In this document: one piece after another, positions 1-7,877 of the stretch | Numbering within the stretch: position 1 is the stretch's first letter | Layout of the letters: each line of letters starts with the position of its first letter | Assembly (NCBI RefSeq): GCF_002742335.1 | Contig: NZ_MDGR01000007.1 | Location: 4,566,785-4,630,784, forward strand | Length of the DNA stretch: 64,000 nucleotides | Direction of reading: 5' to 3' | Origin: Reichenbachiella sp. 5M10 | GTDB lineage: Bacteria > Bacteroidota > Bacteroidia > Cytophagales > Cyclobacteriaceae | Notes under the pieces: model-generated | Told to the model about the DNA's origin: nothing | Database searches by the model: none | Seen by the model: only the letters and a program-made list of their open reading frames with translations | Made by a program: the position numbers and the translations under genes

Positions 1-539
1 TAGAGTCTTTCGACAGTTTCCATGTTGTGAGAGACGACCTCTTGTCCTCCATCGATCATTCGGTAGAGAGCATCCCATTTGCCTTTGGTGTCAGGGATGA
101 GAGTCTCGATGGTGGTGTTGGGGGAGAGTCTTTTGGTTTCTACGACGGTTTGGTACCAGATTTCGGCCCCACGGTCTTTGAGTTCGTCCCGGTTGACGGA
201 GGTCAATACGGCATGTTTGACACCCATCGTATGGATGGCTTCTGCGACACGGAGGGGTTCTTTTTCGTCGTACTCTGGGGGTCGGCCAGTAGCGACTGCA
301 CAGAAGGTACAGCTACGGGTACAAACATTGCCAAGGATCATAAAGGTCGCAGTACCTTCTCCCCAGCACTCGCCCATGTTGGGACAATTACCGCTTTCGC
401 AAATGGTGTGGAGTTTGTTTTCGTCTACAATCTTGCGCACATTGGCGTACGCTTGACCTACAGGCAATTTGACCCTCAACCAATCAGGTTTCTGTCTTTT
501 TTTTGCCTTCTCTACTTCGACTACCGGTAATTCAATCAT
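1..539 (-). CDS. lipA: Lipoyl synthase LipA (N-terminal part; gene runs off the left edge)
   Basis: Radical SAM enzyme that inserts two sulfur atoms into protein-bound octanoyl chains to make lipoyl groups. I translated this from the minus strand; 179 codons are visible and the C-terminus lies outside the window. The auxiliary iron-sulfur cluster cysteines are C47, C52 and C58 (in [12 protein letters not shown]). The radical SAM CxxxCxxC motif is C73, C77 and C80 (CTRSCTFC), followed by the conserved VATGRPP stretch. Start is the ATG at 539, preceded by AAAGGAACC, a fair ribosome binding site. The order of the two cysteine clusters is diagnostic for LipA. It is cut by the window edge, not broken. 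Confidence 0.96.
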   Translation of the reverse strand, partial: MIELPVVEVEKAKKRQKPDWLRVKLPVGQAYANVRKIVDENKLHTICESGNCPNMGECWGEGTATFMILGNVCTRSCTFCAVATGRPPEYDEKEPLRVAEAIHTMGVKHAVLTSVNRDELKDRGAEIWYQTVVETKRLSPNTTIETLIPDTKGKWDALYRMIDGGQEVVSHNMETVERL

Positions 540-609
540 AATGGTTCCTTTGTGCAAAGAAACACACTAAACGTATATTTTCATAATACATGCTTGTCTG
601 GATTGGACT

Positions 610-1311
610 TTACTTTCTTCTTCCGTAGAAAATCGTCAAGTAGGCTGAAAGGAACAACGCCTGGTCCTTTTCATTGGGCATGAGTTCTATTTTTTGGGTA
701 AAGCCCTCCACCAATGCGCCGATTTCAAATCCAGTCACGTTGCTTTTGAAGGCGCCCATTTCAAACTTGAGCCCTGCGCGGGCATTGATCCCAAAGGTCA
801 ATGAAGACTCACTCAGTCCCTCAAAGAGATATCCTGTTCGAGCGACAGTGTTCCAGGTCGGGAATTTTTGGTAGCTAAAAGGGTAGCTGTTGCCGTCCGT
901 GCTTTCGAGGTAGTAGGGGGCGATCACACCGAGGGTAGGTCCTATCGAATAGTTGAAGTTGATTTGCACCCCTTGATGAGGTGCTTTTTTGAACAGTAAG
1001 TGATCAAATCCATACTGGGCTCGGATGGCATAGAGATAGTGGGACTTGCCGTAGATGAATTGGCTTTGTCCGTTGGAGATGCGTGTTTCTCTGGGGTTTT
1101 TGACATTCATCGCTTCAAAACCGATGCTTCGAAATTTCTTTTCTCCTCGTGCACTGGACCAGCGCATGATGAACCCTCCGATGAGACCGCCGTTGGTGTT
1201 TTTGTTGATCCCCCAGATGAATTCTTTGCTGTACTCATAGTTGCCATCGGTCTGAGCACATACGCTCAGCGATAGAGAGGCAAATACCATTAGGACAACT
1301 AGTTTCTTCAT
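610..1311 (-). CDS. Putative outer-membrane beta-barrel protein, unknown function
   Basis: I do not recognise a named family. The frame is open from 1338, but the natural start is the ATG at 1311, which gives a classic signal peptide (MKKLVVLMVFASLSLSVCAQ) and a 233-residue precursor. The mature part is rich in alternating aromatic and small residues (for example FRSIGFEAMNV, YLYAIRAQYGFDHLLF, GVQINFNYSIGPTLGV) and ends in an aromatic-containing strand (LFLSAYLTIFYGRRK). This resembles small outer-membrane barrels common in Cytophagales. It lies just behind the start of lipA on the same strand, with no sign of functional coupling. An outer-membrane location is inferred from composition only. 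Confidence 0.72.
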   Translation of the reverse strand: MKKLVVLMVFASLSLSVCAQTDGNYEYSKEFIWGINKNTNGGLIGGFIMRWSSARGEKKFRSIGFEAMNVKNPRETRISNGQSQFIYGKSHYLYAIRAQYGFDHLLFKKAPHQGVQINFNYSIGPTLGVIAPYYLESTDGNSYPFSYQKFPTWNTVARTGYLFEGLSESSLTFGINARAGLKFEMGAFKSNVTGFEIGALVEGFTQKIELMPNEKDQALFLSAYLTIFYGRRK

Positions 1312-1567
1312 GAAGGCTTGATGCATTTCGAAATCCAATTATAAATAGAAAGCAGTCGAATTGCTACATATAGAGGAGAGTTAATTCGAATTCAAGGCCA
1401 ATTGAAAAATAGATGTTGGCTCAAGACATTTGATCATGTGGCAGAAGCAGTGATCCGCTCGCTTGTGGCAGAAAGCAGTGAATGTAAGAATTTGATGACC
1501 GATAACTTTTTTCATTGCTTTCGTATAAGCAATTTTGCACATTCAATTTTTTCGTAAAACCTTTTCA

Positions 1568-3058
1568 ATGCTCAAGGACCTAAGAATCAACAATTCCCTT
1601 TCTGGAAAAAAAGAATTATTCGAACCGTTGCATGCCCCTTTTGTAGGGATGTATGTGTGTGGGCCGACCGTGTACAGCGATGTACACTTGGGCAATGTTC
1701 GTACCTTCGTCAGTTTTGATGTGATCTATCGCTATTTGATGCACTTGGGCTACAAGGTGCGCTATGTGCGCAACATCACCGATGTGGGGCACTTGGTCAA
1801 TGACGCAGACTCAGGGGAGGACAAGATTGGAAAAAAGGCCAAACTGGAAAATATCGAGCCGATGGAGGTCGTACAGCGCTACACACAGGATTTTCATTTG
1901 GTCATGGAGCAGTTCAATGCACTCGCTCCGAGTATCGAGCCGAGCGCGACAGGTCATATCTTGGAGCAAATCGAGTTGATCCAGGTACTGCTAGAAAAAG
2001 GCCTCGCTTATGAGGTCAATGGCTCGGTCTACTTTGATGTCAATGCCTATCAAGTAGACCATGACTATGGCAAACTATCTGGTAGAAAGATCGAGGAGCT
2101 ACTCTCCAATACTCGTGCCCTCGATGGGCAGGATGAGAAAAGGAATTCCGTAGATTTTGCGCTATGGAAGTCCGCCGAAGGAACGGATCACATCATGCGC
2201 TGGAATTCGCCATGGGGTGAAGGCTTCCCTGGGTGGCACCTAGAGTGTACCGTGATGGGGACCAAATACCTCGGAAAATCCTTTGATATTCATGGAGGAG
2301 GAATGGATTTGAAATTTCCACATCACGAGTGCGAAATGGCACAGTCCATCGGCGCACATGAGCAAGACCCTGTGAAATATTGGCTGCATACCAACATGCT
2401 GACAGTCAATGGACAGAAGATGAGCAAGTCCCTCAACAATTCCTTCCTTCCTCACGAGCTGTTTAGTGGTGACCATGAGCTCTTGGAGCGACCTTACAGC
2501 CCTATGACGGTGCGCTTCTTCATGTTGCAGTCGCACTATGCGAGTACATTGGACTTCTCCAATGATGCCTTGCTCGCGGCTCACAAGGGGTATCGAAAAT
2601 TGATCAATGGGCTCAAGACTTTGAGAAAACTAAAGGGCACAGGTGTAGAGGCGGAACCAAACGAAAAGGCGATTCAGCAGATCAACCAGATTTGTGACAA
2701 TTGCTATCGTGCGATGAATGATGACTTCAATACGGCACTGACGATTGGGCACTTGTTCAACCTGCTCAAGAAAATCAACAATCTACAGACACAAAACCTG
2801 ACCATAGAGGAAATCGGCGAGGAAACCTACGAAAGGATGAAGATGACCTATGAGACGTTTGTCCTCGAAGTCCTCGGTCTCAAAGAGGAGTCCAATGTAG
2901 ACATAGAGGGGTTGATGGATATTTTGATCCAAGAGTATGCGGTAGCCAAAGAGGAAAAGAACTACGACAAAGTGGATGCTTTACGTAGTAGTCTCAAAAC
3001 CCAAGGCATCGTGCTCAAAGACATGAAAACAGGTATTGATTGGGCTTACGAGGAGTAA
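1568..3058 (+). CDS. cysS: Cysteine--tRNA ligase
   Basis: Class I aminoacyl-tRNA synthetase that charges tRNA-Cys in the cytosol. The ATG at 1568 is preferred over the in-frame ATG at 1535 because family members begin close to this point; this gives 496 residues, a normal length. Zinc ligand C31 sits in YVCGPTVY, the HIGH signature appears as HLGN at 40-43, the other zinc-site residues lie in GWHLECTVMG and HHECEMAQ, and the KMSKS loop is K284-S288. The C-terminal third is the helical DALR/anticodon region. It is monocistronic in appearance, with a hairpin at 3086-3126 behind it. Confidence 0.98.
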   Translation: MLKDLRINNSLSGKKELFEPLHAPFVGMYVCGPTVYSDVHLGNVRTFVSFDVIYRYLMHLGYKVRYVRNITDVGHLVNDADSGEDKIGKKAKLENIEPMEVVQRYTQDFHLVMEQFNALAPSIEPSATGHILEQIELIQVLLEKGLAYEVNGSVYFDVNAYQVDHDYGKLSGRKIEELLSNTRALDGQDEKRNSVDFALWKSAEGTDHIMRWNSPWGEGFPGWHLECTVMGTKYLGKSFDIHGGGMDLKFPHHECEMAQSIGAHEQDPVKYWLHTNMLTVNGQKMSKSLNNSFLPHELFSGDHELLERPYSPMTVRFFMLQSHYASTLDFSNDALLAAHKGYRKLINGLKTLRKLKGTGVEAEPNEKAIQQINQICDNCYRAMNDDFNTALTIGHLFNLLKKINNLQTQNLTIEEIGEETYERMKMTYETFVLEVLGLKEESNVDIEGLMDILIQEYAVAKEEKNYDKVDALRSSLKTQGIVLKDMKTGIDWAYEE

Positions 3059-3085
3059 GCACATTCTTCTGAGTAGCAACATTAC

Positions 3086-3126
3086 AAAGCCAAGGATTAA
3101 GTGCATTCCGTTTGATTCTTGGCTTT
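3086..3126 (+). terminator. Probable terminator of cysS
   Basis: Perfect 9-bp inverted repeat AAAGCCAAG (3086-3094) and CTTGGCTTT (3118-3126), followed by TCTG. It lies between the convergent 3' ends of cysS and the antiporter gene. The loop is long (23 nt) and the T-tract short, so efficiency is uncertain; the A-run on the left side means it could also serve the opposite strand. Confidence 0.55.
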
Positions 3127-3186
3127 TCTGATTTCAAGAGATGAAGACTTTAGCTGATTCTTTTTCACTCTATTCCCTCACATGGG

Positions 3187-5124
3187 TTAGTAGTGATCAA
3201 ATTTGAGCTGCATGGCATTCAGGCTTTCGGTAGACCCGACGAAGGTCACCACATCACCGACTCGCAACCGAGTAAAACCATGAGAGATGATCATCTGCCC
3301 TCCACGATGAATCGATAGGATCAGTACATCAGACGGCAATCTCAAGTCGCGTAGCGTAATCCCATGCAGGCTTGGATCGAGCAACTCCATGTCTCGGGTG
3401 TCCTGTCCTGGCTGCATCCCGAGCAAGAGAGAAGTAGCCTGAGGAGAGCGGACGAAATGATCCAATAGGCTGACAATGGCCGTAGAAGGGTCGACTACTC
3501 GTGCACCCAACGCGAGGAACTTGTCATAGTAAGAGCGCTCTCCTAAGCGGACAATCATATCTGGTGTGCCAAAATGTTTGTAGGCGAGTTCGCAGGCTTC
3601 CAGGTTACGTCGATCCGACATCAGGCAGACGATGGCTTCTGTTTTGTCGGCATGCATGAGTTTGAGTGTCTCCAGGTCGAGTTGATTGATGTAGCGCATG
3701 GTGATGCCATCAGGTTCTTCGATACTGCCTGGTTTTTTGCGTGTAGCGATTTGTACTTTCCACCCGTTGTTGATGAGTTGTAGGGCTAGAGACACACTTT
3801 GGGATTCGAATCCAAAAATGATGGCATCTCGCACTCCGTCAAATTTGAAGGAGCCTTTGTTTCGGTTTTCACCCGCTTTGGTGATGGCGTATTTGAAGAG
3901 CGGAGGTCCTACGATCTCATTGATCACGACGATGGCTATGACGAATGCGGCAAAATCTGGCCCAAACGAAGGAAAGGCTGAGGAGACGACTGCAGTCAAG
4001 CCTAGGGCGACTCCCGCCTGAGTGATGTAGGGCATCCAACCCACGTGGATTTGAGGCCAAGGGTCCTCTGACATGATCCCTCCGAAGTAGTTGCCGGCGA
4101 TGATTGATAGGACGCGTACAAAGAAGAAGAGTAAGGCAACGAGCGAGGCGTCTAGCAGGGCATAGAGTGAGAGAGAAGCACCTGTGAGTGTGAAAAATGC
4201 CGCATAGATGAGAGGGAAAGTCTTGTCCAGTAGCGAGAGGAATTCGGGGCGGTTCTTGGTATAGTTGGCCACATAAAAACTCGCAATGATGCAAATGATC
4301 AGAGGCTCAATCGTGAAGCCATGTGCCAAAAATGGCTCTGACCATTCGGCAAGGTAGGCTTTGAGGATGTAGACCGAATAGCCGAGAGCCACCACGATGA
4401 CTGATTTGGCATAGCGTCTGATCCGAATAGAAATGATGATATTGAGCAGCTTGCCGAGCAGCAGACCAATCCCCAAAGATGCTGCAATCTCGATGAGCAG
4501 TAGAATGATACTGAGATAGTTGAATCGATCTCCACCCGAGAGACTCACGGCAAATGACATACACACGGCGAACAGTATGATGACGAAGAAGTCAGTCAGG
4601 ACAGTGACCCCTAGGACGGTTTGAGTCAAAGGGCCTTTGGCGCGCAATTCGTTGATGATTGCAATGGCGCTTGTGGGAGACCTAGCCACGAAGATCGCTC
4701 CGCACAGTAGAGAGATGCTTAGTTTGGTGTTGAAATCCACGTCTTTGACGAATGGAATGAGGTCGGACAAAAAGAAGACCGAAAGACCGCCAAATACAAA
4801 GGTGAATGCCAATTGGCTGAAGGTGTTCCATTTGATGCTGCGAATGCGGGAGCGGAGTTCGCGGAGATACAGTTCGGATCCAGCCGCGAAAGCAATGAAA
4901 GCTAAAGCGATTTCGTTGATGAAGTTGAGCTGATGTGCTGACTCTTTGGGGACCAAGTTCAATATGTAGGGACCAGCCAATACTCCAGTAGCTAAAAAGC
5001 CAGTGATGACCGGTAGGTTGATCTTCTGAAAGATCGGGGCAATGCGCGTAGCGGCGATACAAATCACTGCAAATCCTAAACTAAGGATGACTAGCTGCTG
5101 ATATGACTCTAAAGAAAAATTCAT
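3187..5124 (-). CDS. CPA2-type cation/proton antiporter with C-terminal TrkA-N/TrkA-C (RCK) module
   Basis: Membrane antiporter of the KefB/KefC-like monovalent cation:proton antiporter-2 family. Residues 1-410 are about a dozen hydrophobic helices (for example LVILSLGFAVICIAA at 11-25). Residues 430-550 form a Rossmann-like TrkA-N domain and 575-643 a TrkA-C domain (LHGITLRDLRLPSDV, then LRVGDVVTFVG). Such proteins export K+ or Na+ in exchange for protons under control of nucleotides bound to the RCK part. Oddity: the first nucleotide-binding loop reads FGFESQS (437-443), without the usual GxGxxG spacing, so ligand binding may differ. Monocistronic, divergent from the gene at 5230. The ion specificity cannot be read from the sequence. 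Confidence 0.9.
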   Translation of the reverse strand: MNFSLESYQQLVILSLGFAVICIAATRIAPIFQKINLPVITGFLATGVLAGPYILNLVPKESAHQLNFINEIALAFIAFAAGSELYLRELRSRIRSIKWNTFSQLAFTFVFGGLSVFFLSDLIPFVKDVDFNTKLSISLLCGAIFVARSPTSAIAIINELRAKGPLTQTVLGVTVLTDFFVIILFAVCMSFAVSLSGGDRFNYLSIILLLIEIAASLGIGLLLGKLLNIIISIRIRRYAKSVIVVALGYSVYILKAYLAEWSEPFLAHGFTIEPLIICIIASFYVANYTKNRPEFLSLLDKTFPLIYAAFFTLTGASLSLYALLDASLVALLFFFVRVLSIIAGNYFGGIMSEDPWPQIHVGWMPYITQAGVALGLTAVVSSAFPSFGPDFAAFVIAIVVINEIVGPPLFKYAITKAGENRNKGSFKFDGVRDAIIFGFESQSVSLALQLINNGWKVQIATRKKPGSIEEPDGITMRYINQLDLETLKLMHADKTEAIVCLMSDRRNLEACELAYKHFGTPDMIVRLGERSYYDKFLALGARVVDPSTAIVSLLDHFVRSPQATSLLLGMQPGQDTRDMELLDPSLHGITLRDLRLPSDVLILSIHRGGQMIISHGFTRLRVGDVVTFVGSTESLNAMQLKFDHY

Positions 5125-5229
5125 TAACTAGATTTTGATTTGGACTAATTCCTAAAATAGTGAATAACTTTAATAATGTATCTCGTTAGAGATTTAATAT
5201 TGTATTAAGTCGATAAAACAGATTTTCCT

Positions 5230-6132
5230 ATGATAATACTCATTACGGGTGGCAATGGTTTGGTTGCATCTCATCTAACGGCTTTGCTGGTGTCTAAAGG
5301 GCATGAAGTCAGGCTGTTGAGTCGAAAAAAATTCAAGAGTCTAACGGCAGTAGTTTACGAGTGGGATATTCAAAATGGCTATCTCGAAGCGGGCGCTTTG
5401 GAGGGGGTTGAGGCAGTCATTCATTTGGCTGGTGCAGGAGTAGCTGACAGCAAGTGGACGGCCAAACGCAAGGAGGTGATTTACAACAGTCGTATCGATT
5501 CGACGCGTTTCCTTCATGATCAATTGGCGCAGTTGGCTAATAGGCCCAAGGTCTTTATTTCTGCTTCTGCGATTGGGTATTATGGCTATGAGTCCTTTGA
5601 GCACTGGTCCAAAGAGGGGGATGCTTCGGGTTCTGATTTTTTGGCGAAGGTCACAGTCGATTGGGAAAAAGAAGCCGATAAAATAGTGAAGCTCGGAGTA
5701 CGAGTGGTCAAGCCACGAATCGGAATGGTCCTGGCAGAGCGTGGAGGAGCACTAGAAAAGATGGCACAGCCTGTTTGGTGGCTTGTCGGTGCGCCACTCG
5801 GTAGCGGTCAGCAGGTTTGCAATTGGATTCATATAGAGGATCTGTCGGCGATGATTGAGCACTTCATGCTGGATGATCAGACTCATGGGGCATACAATGC
5901 CGTCGGACCCAACCCCGTGACCAATGCCGAGCTGACTCAGCTTATTGCTCAAGCGATCCGTCGACCTCTTTGGTTGCCCAATGTTCCCGCTTTTGTATTG
6001 AAGCTCCTACTCGGGGAAATGGCCGAAATCGTATTGTCAGGACATCGCATAGACAATCAAAAGGTCATAGGGAGTGGATTCCAATTCAAATATGACCGAG
6101 CCCAAGCGGCGGTCATGGATATTCTAGGCTGA
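5230..6132 (+). CDS. SDR39U1/TIGR01777-type NAD-dependent epimerase-like protein
   Basis: Atypical short-chain dehydrogenase related to YfcH of E. coli and eukaryotic SDR39U1; the substrate is not established. The 300-residue length fits the family. The dinucleotide-binding loop is TGGNGLVASHL near residues 6-16. FISASAIGYYGYE is the typical segment holding the active-site Ser and Tyr region, and the C-terminus carries the DUF1731 signature (LLLGEMAEIVLSGHRI...). The start ATG at 5230 directly begins the beta-1 strand (MIILITGG), as in homologues. It is divergent from the antiporter; the 105-bp gap between them is AT-rich and must hold both promoters. Confidence 0.9.
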   Translation: MIILITGGNGLVASHLTALLVSKGHEVRLLSRKKFKSLTAVVYEWDIQNGYLEAGALEGVEAVIHLAGAGVADSKWTAKRKEVIYNSRIDSTRFLHDQLAQLANRPKVFISASAIGYYGYESFEHWSKEGDASGSDFLAKVTVDWEKEADKIVKLGVRVVKPRIGMVLAERGGALEKMAQPVWWLVGAPLGSGQQVCNWIHIEDLSAMIEHFMLDDQTHGAYNAVGPNPVTNAELTQLIAQAIRRPLWLPNVPAFVLKLLLGEMAEIVLSGHRIDNQKVIGSGFQFKYDRAQAAVMDILG

Positions 6133-6158
6133 GCCACTACCTTGATCGCTTTAATGTG

Positions 6159-6166
6159 TAAATTTG
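6159..6166 (+). promoter_or_regulatory. Putative Bacteroidota -7 element (TAAATTTG)
   Basis: Exact match to the TAnnTTTG -7 consensus of the Bacteroidota housekeeping sigma factor, 41 nt before the LOG gene start and 26 nt after the preceding stop codon. A TTG at 6142-6144 is the nearest -33-like triplet, but its 14-bp spacing is shorter than usual. It would drive the LOG-lytic transglycosylase-uvrA group. Confidence 0.45.
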
Positions 6167-6207
6167 CGCGCCATTACCGAAAGTAATAACCTAAAAAGTC
6201 TATTCAT

Positions 6208-6942
6208 ATGACAGAAGAACCCATAAGTGAAGACACGGAAAAAAAAATCCGTAGAGCCTTCAAAAAGAAAGATTGGAATGAAATAAAAAGTATTGACTCT
6301 TGGGTCATCTTCAAGGTGATGTCTGAGATGGTCGAGGGCTTTGAGAAACTTGCGCGTATCGGGCCCTGTGTCTCGGTGTTTGGATCTGCACGTACCTCAC
6401 CTGAAAACAAGTACTACAAGATCGCCGAAGAAATCGGAGCGAAGCTCGTCCGGCATGGCTATGGTGTGATCACAGGTGGAGGCCCAGGGATCATGGAGGC
6501 TGGAAACAAAGGAGCCAAGAGTGAATCTGGCAAATCTGTAGGTCTCAATATTGACCTTCCTTTTGAGCAGAATGGCAACATATATATCGACCAGGATAAA
6601 TTTATCAATTTCGACTACTTCTTTGTCCGCAAGGTCATGTTTGTACGCTACTCGCAGGGTTTCATCGTGATGCCTGGAGGTTTTGGGACATTGGACGAGC
6701 TTTTTGAGGCATTGACATTGATCCAGACTGAGAAGATCGGTAAGTTTCCGATCGTGCTAGTAGGGACGGAGTTTTGGTCTGGGTTGATCGATTGGATCAA
6801 ATCTGTGATGTTGGAAAAGTTTGGCAACATCAGCGCAGAGGATTTGGATTTGTTTCACCTAGTAGATGATGCTACGCAAGCCGTAGATGTGATCGATGAG
6901 TTTTACAATAAGTACAACTTATCACCCAATTTTTTGTTTTAA
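6208..6942 (+). CDS. LOG family protein (TIGR00730; putative nucleotide 5'-monophosphate phosphoribohydrolase)
   Basis: Lysine-decarboxylase-like fold enzyme of the LOG family, members of which hydrolyse cytokinin or purine riboside 5'-monophosphates to the base and ribose 5-phosphate. The signature loops are present: GGGPGIMEAGNKGA at 90-103 and MPGGFGTLDELFE at 155-167 (PGGxGTxxE). At 244 residues it is longer than the plant-type minimal enzymes because of a charged N-terminal extension of about 50 residues, as in many Bacteroidota homologues. It is followed after 3 nt by the transglycosylase gene, so the two are probably co-transcribed. The physiological substrate is not known. Confidence 0.9.
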   Translation: MTEEPISEDTEKKIRRAFKKKDWNEIKSIDSWVIFKVMSEMVEGFEKLARIGPCVSVFGSARTSPENKYYKIAEEIGAKLVRHGYGVITGGGPGIMEAGNKGAKSESGKSVGLNIDLPFEQNGNIYIDQDKFINFDYFFVRKVMFVRYSQGFIVMPGGFGTLDELFEALTLIQTEKIGKFPIVLVGTEFWSGLIDWIKSVMLEKFGNISAEDLDLFHLVDDATQAVDVIDEFYNKYNLSPNFLF

Positions 6943-6945
6943 CCT

Positions 6946-7875
6946 ATGCCCAAAGAAATCAGGTATTTGTTGCTGGGATTGGTGATAGGAGGAGGGCTTA
7001 TATATCTATTGAAACCAGCTCGCGCTGTAGTCGAGACAGAAGCTGCTGTAGTAGCACCGACTGAAGTGGAGGCTTCATTCAACAACGGCAATGGAACCAT
7101 CACAGGCTATGATTTGCCAGAGGCCATCACGTTTGCAGGAGAGGTTGTACCAATGGATCGTGAGGATGTGGCCGAGCGGTTGGATCGAGAGGTACAGGTC
7201 AATGCCTTCTGGCACTCCAATGCTATCATCCTGATGAAGCGTGCAGAAAAGTGGTTGCCTGTGTTGGATTCTATCCTCGCGGTACACGAGGTGCCCACCG
7301 ACTTCAAATACCTTGCGGTGGCAGAGAGTGGGTTGAAAAATGTCGTCTCTCCGTCCAATGCAGTGGGGTTTTGGCAGTTTCTATCGGGGACGGCTAAGGA
7401 CTTTGGGTTGATTGTCAGTAGCGAAGTAGACGAACGCTATGACCCGGTCAAATCAACTGTTGCGGCGACTAAATATCTGAAAAAATCATACGAGCGATTC
7501 GGAGATTGGACGATTGTGGCTGCATCATACAACATGGGTATGCGGGCTACTTCTCAGGTTTTGAGCAAGCAGAAAGCGGAAAGCTACTACGACATGATTG
7601 TGAGTGAGGAGCCAGCGCGTTATGTGTTTCGCATCATTGCGCTCAAGAATTTATTGGAAAATCCAGAGGTGTTTCGCTTCAACGTAAAGGATGGATATCG
7701 TCTCCCTAAGTCGAAAGATACGGTACTGACTACATCCGTGGCAGATTGGAATGATTTTGCCCAAGGGCAAGACATGACCTACTACCAACTTAAAAAGTTG
7801 AACCCTTGGATTCGAGATTACAAACTGACCATCAAACAAGGACAAGAATTTACCGTCAAGGTACTAAGCGAGTAA
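6946..7875 (+). CDS. Lytic transglycosylase with SLT domain (MltD-like)
   Basis: Cleaves the MurNAc-GlcNAc bond of peptidoglycan to leave 1,6-anhydromuropeptides. An N-terminal membrane anchor or uncleaved signal (YLLLGLVIGGGLIYLL, 7-22) places it in the periplasm. The SLT domain covers about 95-230: the catalytic glutamate is E127 in AVAESGLKN, followed by VGFWQFLSGTAKDFGL and the ASYNMGM motif near 193-199. The last 45 residues (MTYYQLKKLNPWI...LTIKQGQEFTV) resemble a degenerate LysM-like wall-binding unit. It lies 3 nt behind the LOG gene and its stop is 2 nt ahead of the uvrA start; co-transcription is very likely, but no functional link with DNA repair is evident. Confidence 0.92.
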   Translation: MPKEIRYLLLGLVIGGGLIYLLKPARAVVETEAAVVAPTEVEASFNNGNGTITGYDLPEAITFAGEVVPMDREDVAERLDREVQVNAFWHSNAIILMKRAEKWLPVLDSILAVHEVPTDFKYLAVAESGLKNVVSPSNAVGFWQFLSGTAKDFGLIVSSEVDERYDPVKSTVAATKYLKKSYERFGDWTIVAASYNMGMRATSQVLSKQKAESYYDMIVSEEPARYVFRIIALKNLLENPEVFRFNVKDGYRLPKSKDTVLTTSVADWNDFAQGQDMTYYQLKKLNPWIRDYKLTIKQGQEFTVKVLSE

Positions 7876-7877
7876 AC

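Noticed and set aside
27..530. 167-codon frame on the plus strand
   Set aside because: Antisense shadow of lipA, which is clearly real on the minus strand.
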